From Cryptomeria japonica (lineage: Eukaryota > Streptophyta > Pinopsida > Cupressales > Cupressaceae): a DNA stretch of 64,000 nt. Below are positions 12,723-25,210 of this stretch, piece by piece (position 1 is the first letter of the stretch; each line of letters starts with the position of its first letter). The notes beneath the pieces are model-generated. The model was not told the origin of the DNA, searched no databases, and saw only the letters and a program-made list of their open reading frames with translations. The translations under genes were made by a program, and so were the position numbers. The DNA lies in assembly GCF_030272615.1 (NCBI RefSeq), contig NC_081409.1:530012291-530076290 (forward strand), read 5' to 3'.

Positions 12723-12896
12723 TTAAACCCTAACCCAAGTTCAGGTTAGGGTATAAGCAATTAGGAAAAGAGAAAGAAATGATTTTCGATAAAAAGAATA
12801 TGCAACCCTAACCCAATTTCGGGTTAGGGTTAGCATTTCAATAATAAGTGTATTTTAGTAATGCAACCCTAGCCCATATTCGGGTTAGGGTTAGCA
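12723..12896. repeat. Three telomere-like inverted repeats in 5' LTR of C
   Basis: Three units spaced about 70-80 bp read like AACCCTAACCCAATTTC followed by GGGTTAGGGTTAG, each an inverted repeat with a short loop. The second and third are flanked by gcaa and agca. Counterparts in the 3' LTR lie at about 22008-22178. Confidence 0.8.
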
Positions 12897-13729
12897 TAGA
12901 AAAATAAAAGAACGATTTGAATTTTAGTCCTTATTATAATTTTTAAACTTAGGGTTTGCATGTAAAAATATGAGGGGGAATTTGAATTAAGTTTTTAAAT
13001 TATAACTTAAAATTTAAGGCTATTTAATAGTTGCATGATAATAATTAATGGGTATAGTTAGTTCTTTTTATCAAAAGAAATTTACATGTATAAATAGGAT
13101 AAAATATAAAAATTGTTCACCCAAATTGTTTATATGTATATAATTTATATATATACTATATTTTCTACATATAGGTATATATACAATTAATTATACATAT
13201 TTGAGGTTAAGTAGAAGACCTATTTAAATTTATTTTATTAAATTTTATATAGTTATCTTATCACATTATTGACATAATTTAATCAGGGAATTTTAATAGG
13301 GACATTTCTTAGCTAATTTTTGTATTTAATTAAATATGGACGTCAAGTGGAAATTAATTTTGGGAAAATTTGTAAATGAAAATTATTAATTAATTTTAAA
13401 TAGCTTTATCATTATTTAGGTCGGGAATGATTTATATGCATTTGAGATATCTAATTATCCTTCGATTTTAATTAACGGCAACTTAATTAAGATAATTAAA
13501 TTAACTAACTAAATTGCGACAACCCTCTTGGGATTAATTAATCTCCATTAATTAATGTCGCTTATTTGAGTTGGTTAATTAATCCAACCTTAGAAAACAA
13601 TTCTATTTACATCCTAGTTAAGACAAAACTTATTTAATTCCACTTTATATGTAGATTATTTTAAGAGTTTAAGTGTTTCAAAAAAAAAAATTGTTCCATT
13701 TTTAGCCCAAAAGTTTGGGCACGACATTT

Positions 13730-13741
13730 TGGTATCAGAGC
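13730..13741 (+). promoter_or_regulatory. Primer-binding site of C (initiator tRNA-Met)
   Basis: TGGTATCAGAGC, three bases after the 5' LTR end, is exactly the common plant initiator-Met primer-binding site. First-strand synthesis would prime here. Confidence 0.95.
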
Positions 13742-13858
13742 AAGGTTTCCATCACTAGGAACCTTTCTTCATTACGTTTCTCTTTAATTATTTAATTAAT
13801 TAAATTTTTTCCCCAAAAATTATTATTTATTTTATTTTCATTTTATTTTCTCATAAGG

Positions 13859-15165
13859 ATGCCTCCGACTGCGCGACAAGCTTGCAAGCGCGGAAGGGGT
13901 CCTAAGCGTACATGTGTGGCATGCAAGGATGTTGATAGGGAGGAACCGGTTCCAGAAGGGAACCAAGAGGCCCCTCCCAAACCACCGGTTGATCCAAACC
14001 GAGACATCTTATTAGCACTTCAGAATCTGATTGGGATAGTGCAGGATAGGCTTCCAGCAGTAGACCGTCATGCAGAAAACCAGAACTCAGGGAGCCTTAG
14101 ATCAGCAGATAGGGAACAAAGTAGGAGTCCACCTCCTAATTCCTTAGAAGGCTAGGCTGAGCACGAGCCTAATTCCGTTCATCTACCTAGACCACCTCCG
14201 GTAGCCACACCTATTTATATTGAGAAGACACATCGAGAACCAGGGGATCTGATCAGAGAGGTTTTGTGCCTCCAACCACCATCTTTCGAGGGATCTACCG
14301 ACGAGGTAGAAGCTAAGGCTTAGCTTTTGAGCCTAGATCAATGCTTCACATTGTGTTCTTATGAAAGCAATCTGAAGGCACAAGTTGCAGTCCACCTTAT
14401 GAGATCGACGACCTCCACATGGTGGAAACATGAGGAATTCAAGTGTGGTCTAACTGCAGACACCCTCACATGGAAAATTTTCATAGAGGGGTTTAGGGAG
14501 AGGTACCTGTCAGAGCACTTCAAGCAGCATAGGATTGATGAGTTCCACGACCTCCAGCAAAAGGGTCCCTCAGTGACCTAGTATGAGAGCAATTCATTGG
14601 GCTCCTACCTTATGTAGACTACCTGAAGGACGAGAAGCTTCTTGTCAACCGATTTGTCAGGGGACTTGATGTTGGGATAGCATGACCGGTGAGGATGGCT
14701 GCTCCAAGGAGCCTTCGGGTTGCCATGGAGAAGGCCTTGATAGCCAAGGAGATTCAGGTTAGGCCACAAGACACGAGGGATTGGTTCCAGAAATGAAACT
14801 CGACATCCCAGTCTTTTGGGTTTCAGAAACCCCACTGGAAGGACAACCACAGAAATGCATCAGGGTCCTATAAAACCCCTCCTCCATAGCAGTCATAGTA
14901 GAGTTAGAGGTAGAGGCCCCCTCAAGGACAACAGGGCTTTAAGCCCAAGCAGTGGCAGTCACAAGGTCCTAGATGCGACCAGAGGGCACAGGGTACATAC
15001 ACACCTCCGGCACGGACTCAGCAGTGCTCTAGGGGTGGGTACAGTGGTTCGAGTAGGATAGGTGGGAAGCCTTACTCTAGACCTTAGGGTGCACAGTTTC
15101 AGGCATGCGGTGCTTGTTTTACATGTGGAGCCATGGGGCACATGGTGAGAGAGTGTGCGCAGGGT
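13859..15165 (+). pseudogene. gag: Element C gag, broken
   Basis: Gag forms the virus-like particle and binds the element RNA. The ATG at 13859 (MPPTARQACKRGRG) follows the leader. A basic and proline-rich lead comes first, then the retrotransposon gag domain (LLSLDQCF, MRSTTSTWWKHEEF, FIEGFRERYLSEHF at about 14325-14520). A CCHC zinc knuckle lies at 15115-15156 (C-FT-C-GAMG-H-MVRE-C). Stops: TAG near 14153, TAG for the Trp of the AWLLSL motif near 14322, TAG for Gln near 14579, and frameshifts between 14600 and 15100. Confidence 0.85.
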
Positions 15166-15600
15166 CAGATGGTAGGTAATCAAAGGATGGCAGCATCAGA
15201 GCCTACAGTTGGAGATATGGGCAAGTCCCATAGAGTCTTCGCAGCAGTTGACAACCACCAAGCAGATCACCAGGCCACAGTCATTGAGGCTGCAGGTATG
15301 ATTAGAGGTATAGATATTTCTATATTATTTGACTCGGGAGTGACTCACTCCTTTATATCTCCATTGGTTGTGGAGCATTGCAGGCTAGTGGCAGTTAGGT
15401 AAGGTGTCAGTTGGGAAGTGGAATTAGCATCAGGGGCTAGAGTGTCAGTGTATTCAAAGGTTAAGGGATGTCTGCTCCAGATTGGTAATACCACCACCAT
15501 AGTAGACCTTAGAGTTACGCCACTCGGATCCTATGGCCTCGTACTTGGCATGGATTGTCTTTATGCCCACAGAACCAAGATGGATTGTCACCTGAAAAAG
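15166..15600 (+). pseudogene. pol: Element C aspartic protease region, broken
   Basis: This region would cleave the Gag-Pol polyprotein. The active-site triad is DSG at 15331-15339, in ILFDSGVTHSFIS. A TAA at about 15400 interrupts it, and the same frame continues from 15418 through LASGARVSV to the [12 protein letters not shown] motif typical of the protease C-terminal half. It is in frame with the CCHC knuckle upstream and RT downstream, so gag-pol was probably one long frame. Confidence 0.85.
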
Positions 15601-17123
15601 ATCGAGCGCAAGGATGATCGTGGTGCTCCCATAGTAATCATTGGGATTCAGAGGCCTGTGTCTATTTGTATCATTTCCGCTATGCAGCTTAAGTGGAGCA
15701 TGCGAAAGGGATGTCAGTTTTTTGCTATCACCATTAGTGATAGAGAGGAAGAAAATGAGAAGGAGCCTTCCATAGATTATCATCCCATCCTTGGGGCGTT
15801 TGCAGATGTGTTTCCACCCGAGCTACCTTGCATGCCACTAAGCAGAGAGATTGACTTCCACATAGATTTGGTGCCAGGAGCCAAGCCAGTTTCGAGAGCA
15901 CCTTATAGGATGACCACACATGAGCTTAATGAGCTCAAGATGCAGCTAGAGGAACTCTTAGAGAAGGGTCACATTCGTCCTAGCGTCACCCCTTGGGGCA
16001 CACCAATCATCTTCGTGAAGAAGAAGGATGGGTCCCTTTGGTTATGCATGGATTACAGGCAACTAAATAAAGTAACCATCAAGAGGCGCTATCCCTTGCC
16101 CAAGATCGATGACTTGTTTGATCAGCTTCAGGGTGCTAAAGTATTCTCCAAAATAAATCTAAAGTTAGGGTATCATCAGTTGAGGATTGTGGAGAGTGAT
16201 ATCCACAAGACCGTGTTTCGTACCAAATATGGCCACTATGAGTTCACTGTGGTCCCATTCGGTCTTACGAATGCTCCAGTTGTATTCATGAGTCTCATGA
16301 ATGGGGTATTCCGCACTTTCCTTGACCAATTTGTGATTGTGTTCCTCGATGACATATTGATATATTCTCGGAATGAGAAGGAGCATGAGGAGCATTTGAG
16401 GCAAGTTTTGCAGTGTTTGAGGGACAACCAGTTGTTTGGTAGTTTGTCGAAGTGTGCTTTCTTTAGATAAGAGGTCAAGTACCTTGGGCATGTTATATCC
16501 AGTGATGGGATCTCAGTTGACCCATCAAAGATCAAAGCTATTATGGATTGGCCAGTGCCAACCAGTGTGACAGAGGTCAGGAGCTTCATGGGTTTAGTAG
16601 GATACTATAGACGCTTTGTTGAGGGATTTTCTAGAGTTGCACACCCCATCACATCCCTCCAGTGAAAGGGAAAGAAATTTGAGTGGACAGAGAAGTGTGA
16701 GAGAGATTTTCAGGATCTGAAAAGGGCACTCACTAGTGCACCTATTCTTATTGTGCCAGACCCCACAACTAATTTCATGGTATGCACGGATGCTTCCTTG
16801 GATGGATTAGTAGCAGTCCTGATGCAGGAGGGTAGAGTTATAATATATGAGTCTAGGAAACTTAAGACTCATGAGCTTAACTACCCTACACATGACCTAG
16901 AGCTTGCAACAGTGGTACATGCATTTGTGAGGTGGTGACACTTCCTTTTGGGTCATCACTTTGAGCTTCATTCAGACCACAAAAGTTTGCAGTACATCTT
17001 CACCTAGCCTAATCTTAATGTCCATCAGAGGAGATGGATGGAGTTCCTTTGCGAGTATGATTTTGATGTCCACTACATCAAAGGGAAGGAGAACATAGTC
17101 GCAGATGCCTTGAGTAGGAGATG
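15601..17123 (+). pseudogene. pol: Element C reverse transcriptase and RNase H, broken
   Basis: RT is open from the protease end to 16470: entry motif [47 protein letters not shown], and the catalytic FLDDILIYS with FLDD at 16342-16353, intact. A TAA at 16468 interrupts FFR-EVKYLGH. The frame continues through the connection ([14 protein letters not shown]), a TGA near 16664, and RNase H (CTDASLDG, 16753-16938). TGA replaces Trp before HFLLGHHFELHSDHKSL and TAG replaces Gln at YIFT-PNLN. RNase H ends at [13 protein letters not shown] near 17120. The stops look like single transitions from Gln, Trp or Arg codons. Confidence 0.88.
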
Positions 17124-18616
17124 ACATGAGGTATACACCATATCTATGAGCACAGATTTGAGAGACCATATATTGCAGCGGTTGCCAGAGGATGGATGGT
17201 ATCTAGAGTTTTGTTAGAGGATTTGATCTCAGGAGATCTTGGAATGTGGATTACTCTTTAGAGTTCGATGGACTATTACGCCATAGAGGGTGCATCTATG
17301 TACCTTCTCTTGGAGGATTGTGAGATTTCATTGTCATGGAGGCTCATAGAGCTCCTTATGCAATGCATCCCGGGGTTAAGAAGATGCATGCAGACTTGAG
17401 GTAGTTATATCATTGACTAGGTATGCCATGACTTATCGCTGAGTTAGTAGCTCGATGCCTTGAGTGTGAGAGAGTCAAGGCGGAGCACTGCCATCTAGAT
17501 GGGTTGCTCCAGTCTCATGCTATACCAGAGTGGAAGTGGGATACTATATCCATGGATTTCATCATCGGTCTTCCCATGTCATGTCATCGCCATGATGCTA
17601 TCTTGGTGACAGTTGACAATTTGACCAAAGTGGCCCACTTCTCACTAGTCCAGACTACCTTCACAGCACCAGCAGTGGCATAGGTGTTCTTGCGAGACAT
17701 TGTCAGGCTTCATGGTGTTCCACGCAAGATTATTTCTGACAGGGATTCCCTCTTCACTTCTTCCTTTTAGAAGGCATTACAGGTAGCAATGGGCACCAAG
17801 CTTAATTTTAGCACAACCTATTATCCCAAAATGGATGGACAGACAAAGCGGGTTAACCAGGTATTAGAGGATATGCTCTGCATGTACATCATGGATCATC
17901 AGACCAAATGGGAGGTGTACCTTCACTTAGTAGAATTTGCCTACAATAATGGGCATCACACTTCTTTGGGGATGCCACCTTTTCAGGCTTTGTATGACAG
18001 ACCTTGCAAGACACCTTTGAGTTGGGACCGTATTGAGGATAGAGTGGCCATAGGTCCTGAGATGGTTCCTGATATGGAGTAACAGGTAATTTTGATTAGA
18101 TGGTACCTTAGAGAGGCACATGATAGGCAAAAGAAAAATGCAGATGCAAAGAGGATAGACCGGAGTTACATGGTTGGGGATAGAGTTTTTCTGAGAGTGC
18201 AGCCACATAAGAGTCCAATCCATTATGGAAAGGGTTCTAAGCTCGCACCTCACTTTGTTGGACCTTTTGAGATCCTTGAGAGGATAGGACTAGTTGCTTA
18301 TCGCCTAGCTTTGCCACCTTGCCTATCACGCATCCACAATGTGTTTCATATATCAATTTTGAGGAAATATATCTATGATGAATCTCATATTTTATATTGG
18401 GATGCCTTGCAGGTGGAGTTGCACGGGCAGCTAGCTTTGGAGCCCATTTGCATTTTAGCTCGCTGGACGTTGGCCCTTCGAGGTCGAGAGCTGGACCAGG
18501 TTAGGGTCCAGTGGGGTTGCTATGATGAGGTTACAGCTTCATGGGAGGATGCAACACGTATGAGATCACAATACTCTCATCTTTTTTATGAACTCCAGGA
18601 GGACGTTCATGCCTAG
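17124..18616 (+). pseudogene. pol: Element C integrase with chromodomain-like tail, broken
   Basis: Integrase joins the DNA copy into the host genome. The zinc-binding part (HRAPYAMHPGVKKMH, CLECERVKAEH) carries stops near 17400. The core shows MDFIIGLPMS (first Asp), IISDRDSLF (second Asp) and, where the third catalytic Glu should be, GQTKRVN: Lys from AAG at 17846-17848. Stops replace Gln and Trp near 17683 and 17769. The C-terminus reads LAPHFVGPFEILERIG, VFHISILRKY and a chromodomain-like end (VRVQWGCYDEVTASWEDATRM) to TAG at 18614-18616, overlapping the purine tract. Confidence 0.87.
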
Positions 18617-18626
18617 AGGGGGAGGG
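18615..18626 (+). promoter_or_regulatory. Polypurine tract of C
   Basis: AGAGGGGGAGGG directly abuts the 3' LTR (TATGAGGCCC). It is the expected second-strand primer site. Confidence 0.9.
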
Positions 18627-21516
18627 TATGAGGCCCTACCCCGACCCATCGCTTTTTAGTGATTTTCATGTTGGAACTATCATGGATTCTTTATTTTTAT
18701 ACATTATGGATATAGAACTTTATATGATCCCACGAATTTGATAACATTGACATATTGATGCTTCATTTCTATGCTTTGTGGATATATAATTTTATATGAT
18801 CCTAGAATAGGGTAACATTGAGATGATGTATGCCATTATTTGATTTGCAAGACTTTATTATGATGCTAGAAATATATTACATATCTTATGAATGGATTAA
18901 ATTATGAGGGCTAAGATGAATTGCTTATGTGAATTGCTTTGATATATGGAAAATTGTATTGTATAATGTCAATTCTATGCAGAGTGATTGAATTGTATTC
19001 TTGATTATGTGTTTAATATTATATGAGGATATTGGAAAGTACTAATGTTTAAATTGAGATGTGCAGGAAATTATCCATATGACCATGGAAATATTATGGA
19101 GAATCAAGCCTAGGCCTATGTACATTCATAAAACTAGGGGTTGTCTATTTGGAGAGACAACACCCCATATCTATCGTATTTTATTCGTAAACGTAATTGT
19201 TTTCATGTGTGTAAATTGTATGCATTTAATTTGTTTAAATCATTCAAGGACAATTGCCATGTGTGCATTTGTGATGTGGAATTATTTTGTAGTGTCACTT
19301 GACACCTATGTTGTATGTTGTGATCGCAATTGTCATGTCACCTTTTTGGAAAGATTCATTTTTGTTTAATTGTTATATTTCCTAATTATCCTTGAAGGTA
19401 CCAAGAAATCTAGGTTAGTGAGCCACAAGGAGGGTCAACTCAGAGTTGACCCGTAGGTTAACTTTAGGTGGACTTTCTAAGGGTTAAATTAACTCCTAGA
19501 GTCATTTTTTAAGTATTTTTATTAGGCCTCATGGGGTACCTATGGGTGAAGGCCAAATTTGGCCATGTGTCTTCCCTTAGGGCTTGTTTAACCACCCAAA
19601 AAAGTGGTTTTCCCAAGATGGACGAATTCCATCTATAGGAGTGCCATCCTTGGTTAGATAACTTTCTTGATAGGTGTAATTCCTCTTACCCATTTCATTC
19701 CTCTTCTTGAGGTGCCTTGGTTAGGGAGTGTGTAAGATCTAGGGAAGATCAACCAATAGGAGTCCCTCACTCTATCCAAGAGGTTGGAAGGAGTGAGAGA
19801 AGCCTTCTTAGGCTAGAGATTGAAGCTTAGTGAGCTAATCACCACTCTCCATTTTTGGAGATCTTGCAAAATTTGAAAAAAAAAACTAGTTTGGAATATG
19901 GATTTTGGCTAAGTGTTCCAGAAAAGTTTTGTGGATGGGCTTCTCTTCTCCAAGCTTCCCCTAGAATACCCTTGGCAGATTCAAGGTTGGTGTCTTCTTA
20001 CATGTTATTTAAAATATGTATGTAGGATGCTTGAATGTATATGTTGTATCTTGTAGTGTATTTGTGAAAGCTCTATGTGATTTTTTTTCTATTTTTGTTT
20101 ATGTATTTTGTTGTGTTTGCGAGTATCCAAGACTATCTCACCCTTGGTAGGGCAAAATGGTCTTGGGGGTGGAAGGAGTTTGACAGCCTTAGAGTGAGAG
20201 GCTCTCATCATGAGAGTGATCTCAAGGGTTTGTCCATGTGACCCTTGCTGCATAGTTCTGTTTATGCATTCGGGGGTCATAAGGGGAGCAAATATGGCAT
20301 GTTTGTCTTTTGAGGGTCATAAGGATATGGGGGTTAAGATGATTTTTGTTGTATTTTCTTGGATGGCATGAGTTGGCTACGAGTTACTATCTAACAGATC
20401 TCCTCTAGGGTACTTGGTCCACTTCCACTCTAGTAAAACATCACATTATGTGATGAAGTTTCAGCTTGGGAAGGGAATGTGTTTGTTGTGTTATGTTTTC
20501 CCCTTTTCTTGTATGTGTTTTCTTGAGTGTAACCTATCTAGGACTTGGTTCTCCAAGCTCAGGGGTGGCTTCTAGTAAGCCTAGGCTAGGAGGTGAGTAC
20601 CCCATGGTCACAACATTAAGTTTTTAAATGTAGGTTGCTTGGAAAGGAAAGCTAGGAGATGCAGATTTTACTTTGGTTGCAGATTTTATTTAGTTGCAGA
20701 AAGTAAGAAATAAAAATGTAAATTATTGTAAAAAATTATGAAGGAAAGAGATGTGTTATTTAGTAAGTCCTCATTCATTAGGAATGGGAGACTATTTGGG
20801 TATCTTACCCATTTGTAAAGATTGACTACTTGAGTTCATGCATTTATATATGAAAGCATTTTTATTTTAATCGTATAATATACTGCTACTGTTATTCTTA
20901 TTTAAATCTACCTTAAACTGAAATCTGATATTTATTTATCTCTGCAATTTATATATATAAAAAAAAGAGAAAGGGAAATGCAGAGAAAAAAAAAAAAAAG
21001 AGGAAATGAAATATGTTTTAAGTACTTTCCAGCAATGTTTAAATGTTGTTGTTTTCTATCATTTTAGTTTACTTAGAGCAAAATAAAATAAACAGAGAGT
21101 TAAAGTAGAACCATGAAATTTACTTTTACTATAGTTATCTAAATGAAGTTGAAAATGCCCCTATAGTCATATTTATTTCTGTCATTTTTATTCTGTTTGT
21201 ACATTGTAGAAAATTAATCTATAAACAAAAGAAATAATAATAAATCCTATTTAAAGTTTTTTTTAGCTTGCTGCTGTCATAAAATGTATTGTTTTTTTTT
21301 AAAGAAAAAGAGAATTGCGGATTAAGTCTTAGGCATGAGGATTTAAGTTTCTCAATTCATGATTAGATAAATCATTTCAAAAAAAAAATTAAATAACTAC
21401 ATCTATCTATGAGCAGCCTATACATTTTGTTACTTTCCAACATATTAATGTCTAAGTTTCCTCTTAGGAAAAATGAAAAAAAAGTAGATTTCTAACCCTA
21501 AGAGACTAATATTTGT

Positions 21517-21561
<45 letters not shown>

Positions 21562-23003
21562 AATATACATTTAAAAAAAGAAACTATTTATGCAACTATC
21601 TATATATATATATATAAAATTAAAAATTAAAAATTAAAAAAAATGAATTGGGGAGGGCCGAAATCCTTACCCCTCCCCATGACTCCGAAGGCCGCGCTCG
21701 CCACTGTAGGCAACCACAGTGGGTGGTGTCGGCACCACCACTGTGGGTGTCCATAGTGGGTGGTGTTGGGGCCACCACTGTGGATAACCACAGTGGGCGG
21801 CACGGGGCTGCCACTGTAGGCATCCACGGTGGTTTCCCCGTGAACGCCACCACCCACTGCAACCCCCCCTCTCCTCTGCGGCTTCCTTTCTGATAGCATC
21901 ATGCCTTGATCTGATCACCCTTCATTTGGCCACTGCCATGCCCTAGTTTAGCCCTACATAACATGCAGTTCACAAACACACACTCACAGAAAAAATATAT
22001 ATTAAACCTTAACCCAAGTTCGGGTTAGGGTATAAGCAATCAGGAAAAGAGAAAGAAATGATTTCCAATAAAAAGAATATGCAACCCTAACCTAGTTTCA
22101 GGTTAGGGTTAGCATTTCAATAATAAGAGTATTTTAGTAATGCAACCTTAGCCCATATTCGGGTTAGGGTTAGCATAGAAAATAAAAGAAGGATTTGAAT
22201 TTTAGTCCTTATTATAATTTTTAAACTTAGGGTTTGCATGTAAAAATATGAGGGGAAATTTGAATTAAGTTTTTAAATTATAACTTAAAATTTAAGGTTA
22301 TTTAATAGTTGCATGATAATAATTAATGGGTATAGTTGGTTCTTTTTATCAAAAGAAATTTACATGTATAAATAGGATAAAATATAAAAATTGTTCACCC
22401 AAATTGTTTATATGTATATAATTTATATATATGCTATATTTTCTACATATAGGTATATATACAATTAATTATACATATTTGAGGTTAAGTAGAAGACCTA
22501 ATTCAATTTATTTTATTAAATTTTATATAGTTAGCTTATTGCATTATTGACGTAATTTTATCAAGGAATTTTAATAGGGACATTTCTTAGCTAATTTTTG
22601 TATTTAATTATATATGGACGTCAAGTGGAAATTAATTTGGGGAAAATTTGTAAACGAAAATTATTAATTAATTTTAAATAGCTTTATCATTATTTAGGTC
22701 GGGAATGATTTATATGCATTTGAGATATCTAAGTATCCCTCGATTTTAATTAACAACAACTTAATTAAGATAATTAAATTAACTAACTAAATTGTGACAA
22801 CCCTCTTGGGATTAATTAATCTCCATTAATTAATGTCGCTTATTTGAGTTGGTTAATTAATCCAACCTTAGAAAACAATTCTATTTACATCCTAGTTAAG
22901 ACAAGACTTATTTGATTCCACTTTATATGTAGATTATTTTGAGAGTTTAAGTGTTCAAAAAAAAAATTTGTTCCATTTTTAGCCCAAAAGTTTGGGCACG
23001 ACA
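18627..23003 (+). repeat. 3' LTR of element C (4377 bp)
   Basis: It matches 9284-13726. The first bases are TATGAGG against TGTGAGG in the 5' copy, a decayed TG end; it ends GGGCACGACA at 23003. TA runs lie at 21520-21617, GC-rich repeats at 21680-21880 and telomere-like hairpins at 22008-22178. Transcript processing may occur here, but no signal was singled out. Confidence 0.93.
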
Positions 23004-23008
23004 CATAG
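23004..23008. repeat. Right target-site duplication of element C
   Basis: CATAG, partner of TACAG at 9279-9283. It reads in frame with the host element B integrase that follows. Confidence 0.7.
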
Positions 23009-24085
23009 ATGTTGATGAGGTTGATAAGGTATTGCATGAGTTTCATGAAGGATCAATAGGAGGACACTTTTCGGCAAGAGCTACAGCTTTGAAAGTTATG
23101 AAAGGAGGCTATTATTAGCCTAATTTGTTCAGAGATGCACATTCCTAGGTTAGTAAGTGTAAAGAATATGCCAGTTTGTAGGAAAAGAGAGGTTGGTAGT
23201 GCTGGCATTGCAGCCTATTCAAGTAGAACAACCCTTTATGAAGTGGGGTTTAGATTTCATGGGAGTCATAAATCCACCTTCAAGTGCTGGCCACAAGTGG
23301 GTGCTCACAGCCACTAATTATTTTACTAAGTGAACTGAGGCTGTAGCACTAAAGGAAGCAAATGAGACAGCTATTTTCAACTTTTATGATGAGGTGATAA
23401 CTAGATTTGGTATCCCTGAATCTATAGTTTCAAATAATGCTCTTGCTTTTGTAGGGAGAAAAATTTCTAATTGGGCAGTGAAGAATGGTGTTTATCTCAA
23501 CATCTCATCTAACTATTACTCTCAGGGAAATGGACAAGCTGAGTCCACAAATAAGAATGTGCTCAGAATCATCAAACGGATCATAGAAGGAAATGAGCGA
23601 GCTTGGCATACCAGGCTCAAATCAGCCTTATGGGCTGATAGAATCACACTAAAGAGGTCCACTGGAATGTCTGCATACATTCTTGTGTATGGGAAAGAAG
23701 CAAGGTTTCCTATTTCACTTGAGTTTCCAGCCCTTGATCTATCTAACCAGCTGGATATGATTGAAGAAGAACCTATTTGGCTCAGTTGATTGAGATACAA
23801 GAAGTTAGAAATGAGGTAATGAGGCAAATTGAGCATCACCAAGCTCAAATGAAAAGATATTTTGATAAGAAGACTTCTCTTGGAGTGTTCAAGGAAGGTG
23901 ACATTGTCCTGAAATGGGATGAATTCAAGAGCAGGCTAGGCAAGCATACAAAGTTTGATGATTTTTGGAGTGGGCCTTATATGATTTCTGAGTGCAAGCA
24001 GCACAATGCCTTCCAATTGTCTAAGTTGGATGGTGAAGTTGAACCAATCCTAGTCAATGGGATTTACCTCAAGCATTACTTTTGA
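23004..24085 (+). pseudogene. pol: Element B integrase, 3' part of pol
   Basis: This continues the frame broken at 9283. The zinc-binding part (VDEVDKVLHEFHEGSIGGHFS) is followed by stops near 23118-23240 and a frameshift. The core reads WVLTATNYFT, RFGIPESIVSNNALAF and GQAESTNKN. The second catalytic Asp is replaced by Asn (AAT at 23433-23435, expected GAT); the Glu in GQAES is intact. The C-terminal domain (VYGKEARFPISLE, then VFKEGDIVLKWDEFKSRLGK and FWSGPYMISECKQHNAFQLSKLDGE) has a TGA at about 23787 in the EEEPIWLSQL region and a frame change, then runs to TGA at 24083-24085. There is no chromodomain, in keeping with an OTA/Tat-type element. Confidence 0.87.
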
Positions 24086-25045
24086 GGTATGTCTAAAATT
24101 TGTACATATTTCAATTTTTCTAGTGGTAATAAGTGCTTTGCATAGTAGGTCAGTTTGTAGTTTTGTTTTCCCTAAGGGCCTAATGCACAGTTCAGAAGGA
24201 GTAATAAGAGTCATACTATTTCAATCCATCGAAGCTATAGAAGAGAGGTGTCCATTATATGAAACAAGGATTATGTTTATCCCCTCTCACACACAAAAAG
24301 GCATCTCCATTGTTACCCTGTCTTATTTCATTGATTATAGCTATATCATTCATGATAGCAAGTTGTTCCAACTTACTATCACAAGCCACATACCTATAAA
24401 CAATGAAGTTGGACAAGTTTTGAGTAGTTTTCAAGGTTCCTAATGTGTTAGTTGTGTTTTTAGTTTTCTACAAGTTTCAGTGACTCTGTGCCCAATAGAT
24501 AGAGTTACACACCTGGTCAAGATGTTTAGTAGGAAAACACTCCACAAAGGTCGCCAAAAATTTTACCAAATTTGGTGGCCTAATGATGCCTTGCTTTCAT
24601 TCATATTGAAAAGTGCCAAGCAAATTAGCAAATATCAGGTCAAATCATCAGCAAGAAATCAGCTATGCACTTTTTCTTTTTTTAACTTGTTTGCTTCATG
24701 TGCAGATATAGGAAAAGTAAAATACAGGATGTGGGTTAAAATGTGGCTCCCACGAGGGTTGAGCCTAGCATGCTGATGGAGATGGATGTTACAAAGATAA
24801 ATAGATCACAGAGATTTTCATGCTCCATTGCAATTTCATATGGTGTGTCTTATCAAACCTTCAGGTAAATACATTATTGCCAGGCGTAAAACCAACACAA
24901 CTCTTGCCAAATCCTCCTTGTTGCGTGATGAAATGGCCTTTTGACAAGGCTCAGAAGTTTTCAAACAAAGGCTTAGGCGTAGAACACATGCAATAGCAGG
25001 GGATGTCTAAAAACATTTATCCCACATTTGTGGTGGGGAGGAGAG
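24086..25045 (+). other. Element B untranslated region with candidate polypurine tract
   Basis: About 950 bp after the integrase without a supported gene; short ORFs at 24057-24443 and 24480-24776 show no family motif. A purine run GGTGGGGAGGAGAG at 25032-25045 could be the polypurine tract. The next bases (ttttaataatt) do not start with TG, so the LTR edge is unproven. Confidence 0.35.
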
Positions 25046-25210
25046 TTTTAATAATTAAATACAAAGCCCCACGCATATCAAGTGTCAAAGATTTTGGGCT
25101 TTTGACAAGGAGCAGCTTAGCATTGGTGGGCCCCCTGCATGTGCGTGCATCTCAAAATAGCCAAATTTTGCAATAAAAAGGAAAATTAACAGGCGAGCAG
25201 GTTGCAAAGG

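Larger units (their letters stand above)
9284..13726 (+). repeat. 5' LTR of element C (4443 bp)
   Basis: It starts TGTGAGGCCCTACCCC and ends GGGCACGACA, three bases before the primer-binding site. It matches 18627-23003 throughout, with about 10 differences in the first ~215 bases by eye. It includes TA microsatellites, a GC-rich block and telomere-like hairpins. Confidence 0.93.
9284..23003 (+). mobile_element. Ty3/gypsy chromovirus-like element C, 13.7 kb
   Basis: This is a full-length element with LTRs of 4443 bp (9284-13726) and 4377 bp (18627-23003), an exact initiator-Met primer-binding site, a purine tract before the 3' LTR, and gag-PR-RT-RNase H-integrase in gypsy order. The integrase C-terminus (VFHISILRKY, then a region like VRVQWGCYDEVTASWE) resembles the Tekay/Del chromovirus branch, whose members are known for long LTRs; the clade is an inference from wording alone. 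All coding regions carry stops. It sits inside the integrase of element B. Confidence 0.92.

Noticed and set aside
12221-12749. Short ORFs in the GC-rich LTR block of C as genes
   Set aside because: Open on both strands, repeated in the other LTR with different frames, driven by the CCACAGTGGG repeat.
12723-12896. Interstitial telomere
   Set aside because: Only two repeat units per arm, arranged as inverted repeats and present in both LTRs of an element.
13727-13745. tRNA gene signal
   Set aside because: The tRNA-like stretch is only the 12-base primer-binding site after an LTR.
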